A stretch of 64,000 bases of DNA from Bacteroidota bacterium (GTDB taxonomy: Bacteria; Bacteroidota; Bacteroidia; Chitinophagales; JADIYW01), in NCBI GenBank assembly GCA_016705125.1, contig JADIYW010000012.1, positions 48,681 through 112,680 on the forward strand, given 5' to 3'. The notes under the pieces are model-generated. The model saw only the letters and a program-made list of their open reading frames with translations, was not told the DNA's origin and searched no databases. This document shows, piece by piece, positions 47,150-57,561 of the stretch (position 1 is the first letter of the stretch; each line of letters opens with the position of its first letter). A program made the position numbers and the translations under genes.

Positions 47150-47390
47150 AAGTTATATTGGTTATAATTGATATTTTATTACTCATTGGTTTTGTATTAG
47201 TTGTAATTATAAATTGGTAAGGTTGAATCTGTTTTTTTGATTTGTTTGCCATTGTTTAAAGAGGTAGAATTTATTTTTTTACCATGTTTTTGAATTATCT
47301 TTATATACATTATAAAAAAAATACATTTATTTAAAAATAAATATGTAATTTGCATTATATTTTTTTTATTAACATTTTAAATTATTAATT

Positions 47391-47873
47391 ATGAAAAGTC
47401 TCACAAAAATTTTATCAGCACTTATGTTAGTGTTTTTAATGTCATGCTCTAAAGATGGCGAAACTGGGCCACAGGGTCCTGCAGGTATAGATGGAAATGC
47501 CAATGTTTTGTACTCTGATTGGTTTCTATCAGGCACATGGAGTGGATCATCGGGAAACTATAATTTTAATAAAGCCGCTACAGCAATTACGCAAACTGTT
47601 TTGGATCAAGGGGTTGTATTGGCTTATACCAAATTAACTGCTGATGGCTCTAACGTTAGGCCTTTGCCAGCAACAACTAGTGGTCCAACATTCTGGAATT
47701 TTATTTTAACGGTTGGAAACATAAATTTTACATCTACTCTTAATTCATCACCTTCAACTAATAACGAATATAGATATATAGTTATTCCTGCTACAACTGC
47801 ATTGCGTTTACAAAAACCAGTAACCGAAATGACTTACAATGAAGTGTGTGCGTTTTATAATATCCCATTATAA
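47391..47873 (+). CDS. lipoprotein with short collagen-like segment
   Basis: 160 residues. The signal ends in LVFLMSC (lipobox) and is followed at once by GETGPQGPAGIDGNA, a few Gly-X-Y triplets, then a beta-rich domain. Many Bacteroidota have this small family as surface lipoproteins, with no known activity. A strong terminator follows. Confidence 0.85.
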   Translation: MKSLTKILSALMLVFLMSCSKDGETGPQGPAGIDGNANVLYSDWFLSGTWSGSSGNYNFNKAATAITQTVLDQGVVLAYTKLTADGSNVRPLPATTSGPTFWNFILTVGNINFTSTLNSSPSTNNEYRYIVIPATTALRLQKPVTEMTYNEVCAFYNIPL

Positions 47874-47898
47874 AATTCTACAGCATTCAAAAAGCAAA

Positions 47899-47926
47899 GC
47901 CACTCAAATCGGGTGGCTTTTTTTTT
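47899..47926 (+). terminator. rho-independent terminator
   Basis: GCCAC (47899-47903) pairs with GTGGC (47913-47917), followed by about nine T residues, after the collagen-like lipoprotein gene. Confidence 0.82.
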
Positions 47927-47943
47927 GAAACATACTCTTTTCC

Positions 47944-50900
47944 CTACTCCAAACTAGTAATTTTTACTTCCACTCTTTGATTTAATTCGCTGGCGGTAGG
48001 CATATTGTTTACATCCACTACTATTGGCTTAGTTTTGCCATAACCAGCGTATGTAAGTCTATTGGCGCTAATGCCACGCATAATCAGGTAGTCCACTACT
48101 GATTTCGCCCTTTTCTCTGAGAGCATTTTGCAATAATCTTCATCACACAATCCATTTGTATGGCCACCAATTTCTATTTTTATGGTATTGTTTTGTTTCA
48201 AAAACGATACTATTTTTTCCATTTGTGGGTCTGAAGTAGGTTTCATCACAAATGAATTGGCAGCAAAGAATATATTTTTTACATTAGTAGTAGCTCCTAC
48301 TTTTAATGGTAAATTAAATTCAATTTCTTCAGCCGTTTTATTCGAATATTTATTGGCTTCTATTTTTTTATTGTTCAAATCAGCAATTTCCTTTTGTAGT
48401 TGCTCTATATCTTTTTGTTGTTTGTTTTTCTGAAATTCAAGCATTTTCTTTTCTTGCTCTAGCTCCCATTTATCCTGCTCAATTCTTTTCTTTTCATTTT
48501 CCATTGCCAAAATCTGGTCATCTAATTGTTTCTTTTGTTCGGCTAATGTTTTGTTTTGTGTTTTTAAATCATTCGAATTGTTTTGTAATTGCTGGTTATT
48601 CAATTCCAATTGATTTTTCTCATTTTGTAAGACTGTTTTTTCATTTTCTAGTTTATTCAATTGGTCTTGAAGTGCCTTTTTGTCTCTAAATCCTGCGCAA
48701 ATATGATTTGTTGTTTTAGTTTATCTGCCTCGGCATCTAAATTATTAATTTGTGTTTCATTTGCAACAGGTATTGTGTTCTGGGTTTGCTGTGGAATGGT
48801 TTCATTGCCTGCATTTTTTGGTTCTGGTGCATTTGGATTAAAAACGAAGTCTTTTCCATTGTTGGGATAATCTACAAATACTGGATTTTCTGTTGGTGTA
48901 TTTGGTGTAGATATAATTGGTTGTGTGTTGGACAAATTAGGTTGTTGAGTTGGAGCAGGAGCTGGCGTATATTTTTCTCCTTTCAATTTAGCCAATTTCT
49001 CTTCGTAACTTATTACTTCGGGTGCTTTTGGAGTAGGAGCCGTAGGAGTAGTATTGGTGGGTGGTGTATATTTTATGTCTGGTTTTGAATTGTCTACAAC
49101 TATGTCTTTCGCCTTTGGTGCTTTCGGCGCCTCTTTTACATTGTCCCGTTGAGCTTTCAACTCGGCTAATTTGTCGTTATAACTTTTATTATCCTGAATT
49201 TGTTCATTTGGTTTCAAATAGGGCGCTTGATTATTAATAATAGGCGCATTAATTTGTTGTGTTGGAACATTCCAATTGTTATTTGTTGGGTTAGTATTTG
49301 TATTGTTTAAGTTTTCCCTTTCTCCCTTTAGTTTGGCCAACTTAGCTTCTAATTCCAAGGTATAAGCATCTTTTGGTTTATTGGTGGTGTTAGGATTATT
49401 TGTTATAACTGGGCTAGGTGCCAAAACGGGATTATTTTGCACCGTAGGATTAGGATTATTTATTTGTTGATTTTTATTTTCAATGGCATTGGTGGTTGCA
49501 CTTTTTTGCATATTCGCTTTTTCAAGCTGTGCTTTTAGTTGTTCCAATTTATCATCATAGGATTGAATATTTGAAGGTGTTTGAATAACTGGCGCTTGTG
49601 AGCTTGGATTATTAATTGTCGGTTCATTATACTTAAGATATGCATTTCCAGGCATTAGTCCACTTGTTTTTTCTGGTTGTAATTCTTTTGGCAACGCCAA
49701 ACGAAATAAATCACTTCGGCCATACGAATTATAGTCTGTTGCAAAATAGGCATATTCGCCATTGCCCGGAATGGTATAATAAAAATCTCTATAAATGGTA
49801 TTTATTTCTGGACCTAAGTTTACAGGTTCGCTCCATTTTTGCCAAGTTTCATCTAACCTTTTCGACATAAACATATCAAAATCTCCATAGCCTGCATGCC
49901 CAGAGGATGTAAAATAAATTGTTTTGCTATCGGCGGCTAAAAATATACTTCCTTCAGCAGCTGAAGTATTTAGTACAGGCCCCATATTAAGTGGCTCAGA
50001 CCAAGTGTCGTCAGCATATTTTTTGCTCACATACAAATCCATGTCACCTTTGGTATCGTCTCGTTCGATAGCCATTACTATTGTTTTCTCATCAATACTA
50101 AGGTGATAACATGCAAATTTACTTTTGTTATACATGTTTTTAATGTTTAAAAACTGTGGTTTTGACCAAACTCCATTTTTTTGGTACGAAATGGAAACGC
50201 CATCACCACCTCCATTAGCTCTATAGCTATTAGCTAAATAAAGCCTTTGACCATCCACACTTACGGCGCAAACAAAATTGTGGTCGGCATCATTTAAAGG
50301 CTGACCAATGTTTTTGGACTTTTGCCATTGACCGGTAATAGGATCTCTTTTTGAAACATAAATATCATCCGCTCCCGTATTCCCAAAATTCTCAGGTGCG
50401 TTTTTGCGAGCAAAATATAGCGTAGTATTATCTGGCGATACGATAGGCAACATATCATCATATTCGGAATTTACCAGAGGGCCCAAATTTTGTGGTGGCG
50501 GCACTGCCTGTGTGTATTGTTTTAGATTTATACCTGGTTTTATTGGATTAGTAGAACTTGAAATACCTATTGCATCTATTTGATTCATGCCTCTTACTGC
50601 ATCGGATTGAATAACCAATTTTAGCGCACTTACTTTATAATAAGTCTTTGCGATTAGGTGGGTAAAAAGACGCGCCTCAGGTACACCCGTTGAAACGGGT
50701 TTTCCATTTTTGAAAACAGTATATTCTTTTCCTGTTTCATCATAAAGTATAATTTCAGCAATAGAGCCAGGATTTAAATTTTCCATTACCACAATTTGCT
50801 GCACCTGCATAGGGGTGGCAAACCCAACTTTTACGAATTCTTTGCCCGCTTCATCGGAAGCCTGTGCCCAAGAAGTCATACTTTTGCCATAAGTGATAGA

Positions 50901-51053
50901 ATTGGGCTTTCCCAAAACCTGGTTTGCACTAAATTCCTTAGTGCTATATTCTGAAGAAAAGCCCAATAAACTAGATGCCCACTGCACTTCTTGACCTATT
51001 AAAAAAGGAGATTTAATTGAAAAAAATGCTAGAAATAAAATTAGAAATCGCAT
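47944..51053 (-). CDS. PD40-repeat OmpA-family envelope protein (one frame break)
   Basis: Two adjacent frames are one gene. The first (to 48657) has a signal peptide, a discoidin-like segment (residues about 20-165), and PD40/WD40-like Tol-Pal repeats (for example SPDNTTLYFARKN, SVDGQRLYLANS, AADSKTIYFTSSG). A Pro/Asn/Thr-rich linker with four Y-x-x-KL-x-x-LK-type repeats follows. The second frame (to 47944) is coiled coil then an OmpA domain (IGGHTNGLCDED, LSEKRAKSVVDYL, GYGKTKP). Adding one T to the run at 48677-48681 joins them as ETKKALQDQLNKLE, giving about 1036 residues. It should sit in the periplasm, anchored to peptidoglycan, perhaps in a Tol-Pal or gliding/T9SS-type assembly. Confidence 0.88.
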
Positions 51054-51233
51054 AAACTTTTATTTATTTACTAATATAAAACAAAAATGCGACCAAATAA
51101 TAAATTGTCAATGAATTTTAGATTTTTTGTGAAAAGAAAGGGGTGTTGATTTCATAAAAAGAGGTTGATTGTTAAAATGTATTAAATTAAGGTTACCTTA
51201 TATCCTTTTTGGAATAAACGTAAAATCAAACTT

Positions 51234-52043
51234 ATGAAGCCAGTATTTCTTTCTTTCTTGCTACCACTTTTAATGGCAAATTGTAGTGGAGGATCCAAAC
51301 AAGAATATGCCACAGAATCGGTTGCCGCAGCACCCATGTACGACGGGAAAATGGCTTCAGCCGATGCCGCTGCTGCTCCAAATGGAGAAACTAAAGTTAC
51401 AGATCGCAAACTAATTGTAACAGGCAATGTGCGGTTTAGAACTTCCGATTTGAAAAAAACACAGACAGAAGTTTTGGGATTGGTTGAAAAATACAAAGGT
51501 TATATTGCTTCGCAAAATGAATCAAATTCAGATTATAGTTTGGAACAAACAATTGAAGTAAGGATTCCATCAAAGGATTTTACGCCTTTTTTAAGTGCTT
51601 TAAGTAAAAATATAGATCAGTTTGATAGTAAAAACATCAATACCCAAGATGTAACAGAGGAGTATATAGATGTAGAGGCGCGTTTAAAGACAAAAAAAGA
51701 ATTAGAAGTTCGCTATCAACAAATATTAGGAAAAGCTAATTCTGTAAAAGATATAATGGAAGTAGAGGCTCAGTTAAATGGTATTCGTTCCGAAATTGAA
51801 TCCATCGAGGGCAGGTTGAAATATTTAAATAACCAAACTGGTTATAGCACACTAACTATAAATTTTTATAAACTAAGCACTCAAATGCATGGTTTTGGCT
51901 TCCGATTTGGTGAAGAATTTAAACAAGGTTGGAATGCATTTATCACGTTTCTTTTAGCAATTGTTCGCCTATGGCCATTCTTGTTTATTGTACTACCTTT
52001 TATTTTATTGGTTAGAAGGTGGTGGAAAAAGCGGCGAAGCTAA
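51234..52043 (+). CDS. DUF4349 lipoprotein, copy 1
   Basis: 269 residues. The lipobox is LLMANC-SGG. After an Ala-rich spacer, the DUF4349 core (KLIVTGNVRFRTSDLKKTQT to YSTLTINFYKL) includes the family segment YIDVEARLKTKKELEVRY and a coiled coil. A C-terminal membrane segment (FITFLLAIVRLWPFLFIVLP) ends in RRWWKKRR. The function of the family is unknown. A paralogue lies 1.3 kb downstream. Confidence 0.85.
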   Translation: MKPVFLSFLLPLLMANCSGGSKQEYATESVAAAPMYDGKMASADAAAAPNGETKVTDRKLIVTGNVRFRTSDLKKTQTEVLGLVEKYKGYIASQNESNSDYSLEQTIEVRIPSKDFTPFLSALSKNIDQFDSKNINTQDVTEEYIDVEARLKTKKELEVRYQQILGKANSVKDIMEVEAQLNGIRSEIESIEGRLKYLNNQTGYSTLTINFYKLSTQMHGFGFRFGEEFKQGWNAFITFLLAIVRLWPFLFIVLPFILLVRRWWKKRRS

Positions 52044-52141
52044 ATTAAAATAGCCACCATAAATTTTCATTTTTTTCGTTATCATCATTTGTTAAGTAAT
52101 TAGCACAGCCAGATTTATGTCTTCACTTTAAAAAAACAAGT

Positions 52142-52687
52142 ATGAAAATTCAAATTCCAATACCATGCCATGAAAATTGGGACGAAATGATTCCAAACGA
52201 AAAAGGTAATTTCTGTAAAGTCTGTAACAAAACAGTGATTGATTTTACCAACATGAGCGAGCAAGAATTAATTGCTTATTTTGAAAACAAAAAACCTGGA
52301 GCTACTTGTGGTCGATTGCGCGCCGACCAATTGACAAAAGAAGAAGTAATTCCAACTAATTGGGTCAATTCCTTTCATGTATTTGTAGATAAAAAGATAA
52401 ATTTTCAACCATTCAAAAGAGTAGCATTTCTATTTTTGGGTATTGCTGTTTTTTTTGTTTCATGCATAAAAAAGAGGGAAATAATGGGTAAAATGAAGGT
52501 ACCAAAAAAGGATACATTGGTTGACGTAGAAAAAATTGTTCCAATTGTGGGTATGATTGGACCAATAAAACCAAATGGAAAAAATGACAGTGGTAAAATT
52601 ATCACCATAGATAATAAAAGTTCAAATTTAAAAATGGGAAAACCTGCAATAAATGCCTCTGTAGGAAGAATAGATACTGCAAACTAA
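52142..52687 (+). CDS. Cys-rich N-terminal domain protein with one membrane segment
   Basis: 181 residues. The N-terminus IPIPCHENWDEMIPNEKGNF-CKVCNKTVIDFTNMS, ending in PGATCGRL, has Cys9, His10, Cys25, Cys28 and Cys53, probably a small zinc- or iron-binding knuckle. This module is common at the start of Bacteroidota membrane proteins. One membrane segment (about residues 97-112) and a short polar tail follow. No function is known. Confidence 0.75.
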   Translation: MKIQIPIPCHENWDEMIPNEKGNFCKVCNKTVIDFTNMSEQELIAYFENKKPGATCGRLRADQLTKEEVIPTNWVNSFHVFVDKKINFQPFKRVAFLFLGIAVFFVSCIKKREIMGKMKVPKKDTLVDVEKIVPIVGMIGPIKPNGKNDSGKIITIDNKSSNLKMGKPAINASVGRIDTAN

Positions 52688-52721
52688 AATGATTTAAAAG
52701 GCAAAAATTAAAATTAAAGAC

Positions 52722-53285
52722 ATGAAATCAGTTATAAAATTTTTGAATCTCTTACCTTTTATATTATTTTTTATGCCTTTTTTTCAATTATGTACTTTGC
52801 CAAATTATAAAGATAATGCCGTTGAAGTTGATCTTTCTAAGTTAAAAGAAACTGAAAAAGATACTATTGTTGATAAAATTGGCAATGAAAGTATTAAACA
52901 TAAAGAACGGATAGGTTGTAATGTAAATGTTTACAGGATGTCATTTGTTTTTGTAAACATGGATTTTCAAAGTTTAAAAGATCCATTATTTTATGCTTTT
53001 TTGTGCTTCACCTTTCTTGTTTTGGGGTCAATTTTTTCCTTGTTTTTTGCAATTAAAAATAAATTTAATTTAGTTTTTATTTGCAGTTTGGTTAATCTCT
53101 CTTTGCCAATAATTTCACTTTTTATACTTTATTTTTCTAATTATATTGATGATGAGTTTGAATTAAAATATGGGTTTTATCTACTTATTTTAAACATATT
53201 ATTGATAATTTATTTTTCTAAAAGACACCTGATTAAAAACCTTATTATTCACAATAATGGATTTCAAAAGCAGACCGTTTTATAA
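52722..53285 (+). CDS. hypothetical membrane protein
   Basis: 187 residues with about four membrane segments (one at the N-terminus, then after a polar loop three at about 89-110, 116-133 and 145-165). No recognised motif. It lies between the Cys-rich protein and the second DUF4349 gene on the same strand and may be co-transcribed. Confidence 0.72.
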   Translation: MKSVIKFLNLLPFILFFMPFFQLCTLPNYKDNAVEVDLSKLKETEKDTIVDKIGNESIKHKERIGCNVNVYRMSFVFVNMDFQSLKDPLFYAFLCFTFLVLGSIFSLFFAIKNKFNLVFICSLVNLSLPIISLFILYFSNYIDDEFELKYGFYLLILNILLIIYFSKRHLIKNLIIHNNGFQKQTVL

Positions 53286-53353
53286 ATCTAATATCGATAG
53301 GATAACTATTATTTTTTAACACTAATTTTTTTTAACTTTTTAAACTAATCAAA

Positions 53354-54293
53354 ATGAAAGCAACAGTAAAATTGCTTTCCATTGTTGGAATGACCTTGCT
53401 ATGCCTACAAGCTTGCAAGTCTAACATGGAAAGCGCATCAGAGAGCGTGGACTCAAACATGGAGGAATCAGCCTATTCTTCAAACCAAAATTCAATGAAA
53501 GTTGGAGCCGAGTCAAAGGGTTTGAATGCAAAATTTTCGGCAGAGAAAAGAAAATTTATGCGTACTGCAAACTTAAAATTTAAGGTAGAAGACATCATAA
53601 AAGCCACTCAACTGATTGAAGATGTAGTAGCAATAAATGGTGGTTTTATTACACACAATCAAACCATTTCAGCGATTGAAAGTCAAGACTTGATAAAACA
53701 AGACAAAGATTCGTCGATTCAGGTAACCAGTTATCTGACCACAAACAATATGCAATTGAGTGTGCCTGAGCAGAATCTGGATTTAACGCTGAAAACGATT
53801 GCGCCAATTATACAATTTTTGGATAATAAAACAGTAGATGCGGAAGATGTTCAACTTAAACTTTTAGAGAACGAATTGGCTCAAAAGCGTTCTATAATTG
53901 GACAGCAACGTATAAAAATTGCAATTGACGACCATGGTAAAAAATTGAATAATATCATAGACGCAGAAGATAAACTAATAGAAGTCGGCGCTTCCGGTGA
54001 TGAGTATGCGATTGCAAATCTTGCGCTTCAGGATAAAGTGGCTTATAGCACAGTAACATTAGAAATGTATCAAAATAAAATGGTTAGAAACCAACATGAT
54101 TGCCAATTTGCCTATTATTCCGCCTTATGAAACACCATTCTATCTGAAAATTTGGGACGGATTCGTTTGGGGATTTGATGGTATCTTGAACCTTATTGTG
54201 GCATTATCCTATTTGTGGGTTTTCGTTTTAATTGGAGTATTGGGCTATCAACTATATATTCGGCGGGGTTTATTCAAACAATCTTCCATATAA
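53354..54293 (+). CDS. DUF4349 lipoprotein, copy 2 (one frame break)
   Basis: About 312 residues once joined. The lipobox is LLCLQAC-KSN. The DUF4349 core runs from RKFMRTANLKFKVEDIIKAT to VAYSTVTLEMYQNK, and then the frame is lost near 54085-54095. Deleting one A from the run in GTTAGAAACC continues as TNMIANLPIIPPYETPF and the C-terminal membrane segment (ILNLIVALSYLWVFVLIGVL). Here the error is a likely extra base, unlike the deletions elsewhere. The protein is a paralogue of the gene at 51234. Confidence 0.8.
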
Positions 54294-54354
54294 ATAGAAG
54301 AATTTGTATTGGAAAAAGATTTAATATTGTATTTATATGTTTATAAAAAAGGAT

Positions 54355-54362
54355 TACCTTTG
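54355..54362 (+). promoter_or_regulatory. -7 promoter element TACCTTTG of the cold shock gene
   Basis: TACCTTTG lies 26 bases before the ATG at 54389 and overlaps the in-frame GTG at 54362, which supports the downstream start. Confidence 0.72.
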
Positions 54363-54388
54363 TGGCTTATAATTTAATAAACAATACA

Positions 54389-54589
54389 ATGGACGGAAAA
54401 CACACTGGAACTGTAAAGTTCTTCAATTCAGAAAAAGGATTCGGATTTATCAAGGATGATAACAACGGAACCGAAGTATTTGTTCACAGCAGTGGATCAA
54501 TCAATCAAATTAACCAAGGAGATGCGGTTGAATTTGAATTACAAAATGGTAAAAAAGGCGTTAACGCGGTAAGCGTTAAGTTAGTATAA
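54389..54589 (+). CDS. cold shock domain protein
   Basis: 66 residues from ATG 54389 (MDGKHTGTVKFFNSEKGFGF). RNP1 (KGFGFI) and RNP2 (VFVHSSG) are intact, so it binds single-stranded RNA or DNA as a chaperone or antiterminator. The promoter element overlaps the earlier in-frame GTG, and the family length is 65-70, which decides the start. A terminator follows closely. Confidence 0.95.
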   Translation: MDGKHTGTVKFFNSEKGFGFIKDDNNGTEVFVHSSGSINQINQGDAVEFELQNGKKGVNAVSVKLV

Positions 54590-54613
54590 TAAATACTTTA
54601 AAATACCAATTGA

Positions 54614-54644
54614 AAGTTGCAATGTAAATTGCAACTTTTTTTTT
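54614..54644 (+). terminator. rho-independent terminator of the cold shock gene
   Basis: AAGTTGCAAT (54614-54623) pairs with ATTGCAACTT (54628-54637), followed by a T-run. The symmetrical A- and T-runs may serve both strands. Confidence 0.88.
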
Positions 54645-54670
54645 GTTTTAAATTGAAATTCACGTTCTTA

Positions 54671-56125
54671 TTATTTCCAAAAGTCCTTTAATTTGATTTT
54701 CTCTTTAGATAATTTCGTCACAAAGAAGAATTGGTATAATTCCCAAAACCACACTCTTCTTCCAATTTTTGTATACCAAGCCATGGCGCTTCTGAGTCTT
54801 GCTTCATTGTGAAAAAAGAGCCTTTTTAATGCTATCGGTCTAATTTGCATAATTATTTCAATCATTTTTACATAAATAATTACAATCCAAGGTTTTAAAT
54901 ATTGTGTTGCTATTACTTGATGTTTATAATCCCATTTTCTTTGGTCTGTTAAAATAATTTCTTTGTTCTTTACCTCCTCAAAATATGGAGTCCATTTATG
55001 TGGAGTAACATACAGCAATTGTATTTGATCTGGATCATAAGACAAAAGTTGTTTAAGACTATTGTAAAAGTCTCTGCTTTTCTCTTCTCCAAATCCCACA
55101 ACATAAGTAGCCATCGATAAAATACCATGTTTCCTTAAAAGTTGAATTGCTTCTTTGTCTTTGGAAATAGTACCCGCTTTTTTTATTTTTTCTAATACGA
55201 TTTCGTCATAATTTTCAATTCCAAGTAGAAATCTTTCGAATCCTGCTTTTTTATATAAATGCAAAAAGTCGGCGTCTCTTACAATATTATCAGCTCTAAT
55301 CGAACCAACTAGAATTAATTTTAGGTTTTTCGAAATAAGTGCAATTAGGAATTCTTTCCATGCTTTTGGATTTGATGATGGATTTTCATCAGCAAAATTT
55401 ATTACTTCTATACCATATTTATAATGAAGCATTTCAATCTCATCTGCAAGTAATTGGGGATTTCGATGTCTCCATTTTTTCCAAAAAAAACTTTGACCAC
55501 AATAAGTACAAGGATAAGGGCAACCTCTTGAAAATTGTATCACAACTGCTTTTCTTTTTCCCCAATAAGTATAATTATATCCTTTCATTAATTCCCATCC
55601 TATCCTGAAATCGTCGAGGTTTTTAATGTTTTCTGCTGGTTCCGTTTTAATTATATTTTGGTTTTTTCTAAAAGCGATGCCTTTTACATTTTCTAGTAAT
55701 GCTCCACTTTCAATTGTTTTTATTAAGTTCAAACAAATTTCTTCTCCCTCACCACAAACGATTACATCAATTTGGGGATTCTCTTCCAAAATCTCTTTCC
55801 AATGATAAGTTGGAAATACACCGCCAATAATTATTTTTATTTCTGAATTGCTTTGTCGAATTAGTTTGGTAATTTCATTGATGATTGGTTGTGCAGACGT
55901 GGAACCAGAATGTCCAAGCAAAATTATATCTGGTTTTGCAACTAATATTTTTGAAACAATAAGGTCGATTTTATAATTATAAAAATCAGCATCTAAAAGG
56001 CTTACTTCATACCCTTCATCGATAAGAGGACCGCCAATTGACAATAAACCTAAGGGAGGCAGATGTTCATTTGGCAATCTGCTTCCTATAGATAAATGAG
56101 GTGGATTTATAATTGTTATTTTCAT
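54671..56125 (-). CDS. B12-binding-fold radical SAM protein, BchE-like
   Basis: 484 residues. The N-terminal 140 residues form a B12-binding-type fold (IINPPHLSIG, GGVFPTYHWKEIL, VCGEGEE) without the DxHxxG motif. The radical SAM site is Cys202-xxx-Cys206-xx-Cys209 (RGCPYPCTYCG). The C-terminal segments RKWDYKHQVIATQYLKPW and SAMAWYTKIGRRVWFWEL resemble anaerobic Mg-protoporphyrin ester cyclase (BchE). No chlorophyll genes are nearby, so a different substrate is likely. The start follows the family MKI-IINPP opening. Monocistronic. Confidence 0.8.
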   Translation of the reverse strand: MKITIINPPHLSIGSRLPNEHLPPLGLLSIGGPLIDEGYEVSLLDADFYNYKIDLIVSKILVAKPDIILLGHSGSTSAQPIINEITKLIRQSNSEIKIIIGGVFPTYHWKEILEENPQIDVIVCGEGEEICLNLIKTIESGALLENVKGIAFRKNQNIIKTEPAENIKNLDDFRIGWELMKGYNYTYWGKRKAVVIQFSRGCPYPCTYCGQSFFWKKWRHRNPQLLADEIEMLHYKYGIEVINFADENPSSNPKAWKEFLIALISKNLKLILVGSIRADNIVRDADFLHLYKKAGFERFLLGIENYDEIVLEKIKKAGTISKDKEAIQLLRKHGILSMATYVVGFGEEKSRDFYNSLKQLLSYDPDQIQLLYVTPHKWTPYFEEVKNKEIILTDQRKWDYKHQVIATQYLKPWIVIIYVKMIEIIMQIRPIALKRLFFHNEARLRSAMAWYTKIGRRVWFWELYQFFFVTKLSKEKIKLKDFWK

Positions 56126-56206
56126 GGTTATTATATAAAATGGTTTAAGTTTTCATCGGTTTTTCTGAGGTGTTCCCAATTCTGGGGATGCGAATAGTTG
56201 TTTTTT

Positions 56207-57559
56207 TTATTTCTTTTGGTACCAATCTATCTTTCGAGAAAAGTACATGACAACAGCAAGGATGATAAATAAACCTAAACTTCCCATTAATAAGGCGAAA
56301 TCTTCTAGTTGTACTAAAACAAAAATAAACCCATATAATAAACCTAGTGTTCCGAATATAAAACCTGCCAATTTGTTTTCTTTTAATACGCCTAAGAGAT
56401 AAAGTGAAATCAATGCTGTGGTCATTAATGATGCAATTAAATAGGCTAGATTAAAATCGATATGTTCGGAAAAAGAAACGAGTAAGGCATAAAATAAAAC
56501 CAATGAAAACCCAACTAATATGTATTGTAAAGGATGAATCCTTCTTCCTTTTATGTTTTCGATAAAAAAGAAAACCAAAAAGGTTAGACCTATAATCAGA
56601 ATGGCATACTTTACTGTTCGGTCGGCAGTTGAATAATTATTAACTGGCAATAATAAATCTACTCCAAAACCATAACCTTTTATGTCAATTTGATTATTTA
56701 ACCAACTCATTGGTATCATTCGTTGTGTTAGTGGAATGGACCAACTTGCGTTAAATCCTTTTTTAACTTTTTCTTTTGCATCAGGCAAAAATTCACCATT
56801 AAAACTTGGCGATGACCAAGCTGATTTAATATTGGCTTTTGTTTGTTTTGCAATTGGTATAAACTGTAATTCTCCAGCACCTTTAATTATAAAGGCTGTT
56901 TTAAATGAAATAGGTTGTGTTTTCAATTGGGTATAATTTATCTTTTTTGATACTCCATTTTCAAAAATGCCTGTATTTTTTGTATTCGGTTCAAGTGTGA
57001 TTTTCTGATTACCTAAATCAATTTTAATAAAATCTGAAAGTCCTTTGATATCCGAAATACCTACATTTAAAAACGCATTTTCAAAGTCTAGTCTTGCTGG
57101 ATCTATGTCCAATTTGCTAAGGTCTAAAGCAGGAAAATCACCTTTTATTTTTATTTCTGATCGATATAAAATCACTTCAAAAATACCTCTTTTGCGTATT
57201 TCAGTGATTGGCTCTGCTTCGTAACTTAAATTTTCAGGCATGAAATGGGCATATTTTATAACTGTTTGCGAAACATTTGTGTTCGGGTTTATTTCAGTAT
57301 CCTTATATGGCACAGAAATATATGGCCCTACAATTTGCTGATTCGAACCCCATTTTTCAGTTATATCAGCTACCACTTCATCTTTTCTGCTTTGTCGCTC
57401 CGTGATTAAATTTCCGATAAAAAGCATTGGTATTAAAAGTAACAATACGATAAATCCGATTAGAAACATTTTGAATCCTAATGCGGCTTTTTCAAAAATA
57501 GTTTTTGAGTTCGGTTTGTTGTACTCATTTGATTGCGAAACATCATTTTGTGTGTCCAT
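56207..57559 (-). CDS. creD: inner membrane protein CreD
   Basis: 450 residues. The family order is clear: one N-terminal membrane segment (FLIGFIVLLLLIPMLFIGNL), the conserved ITERQSRKDEVVADITEKWG, a long extracytoplasmic domain with the GxxGPYISVPY segment, then five or six C-terminal segments. CreD is linked to cell-envelope integrity and, in proteobacteria, to beta-lactam response through CreBC. No CreBC is seen; in this locus the HTH protein is the likely regulator. Confidence 0.92.
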   Translation of the reverse strand: MDTQNDVSQSNEYNKPNSKTIFEKAALGFKMFLIGFIVLLLLIPMLFIGNLITERQSRKDEVVADITEKWGSNQQIVGPYISVPYKDTEINPNTNVSQTVIKYAHFMPENLSYEAEPITEIRKRGIFEVILYRSEIKIKGDFPALDLSKLDIDPARLDFENAFLNVGISDIKGLSDFIKIDLGNQKITLEPNTKNTGIFENGVSKKINYTQLKTQPISFKTAFIIKGAGELQFIPIAKQTKANIKSAWSSPSFNGEFLPDAKEKVKKGFNASWSIPLTQRMIPMSWLNNQIDIKGYGFGVDLLLPVNNYSTADRTVKYAILIIGLTFLVFFFIENIKGRRIHPLQYILVGFSLVLFYALLVSFSEHIDFNLAYLIASLMTTALISLYLLGVLKENKLAGFIFGTLGLLYGFIFVLVQLEDFALLMGSLGLFIILAVVMYFSRKIDWYQKK

Positions 57560-57561
57560 TT

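Noticed and set aside
48182..48433. Plus-strand Phe/Cys-rich frame opposite the OmpA gene
   Set aside because: Reverse reading of a Lys/Glu-rich coiled coil gives such sequences; no independent support.
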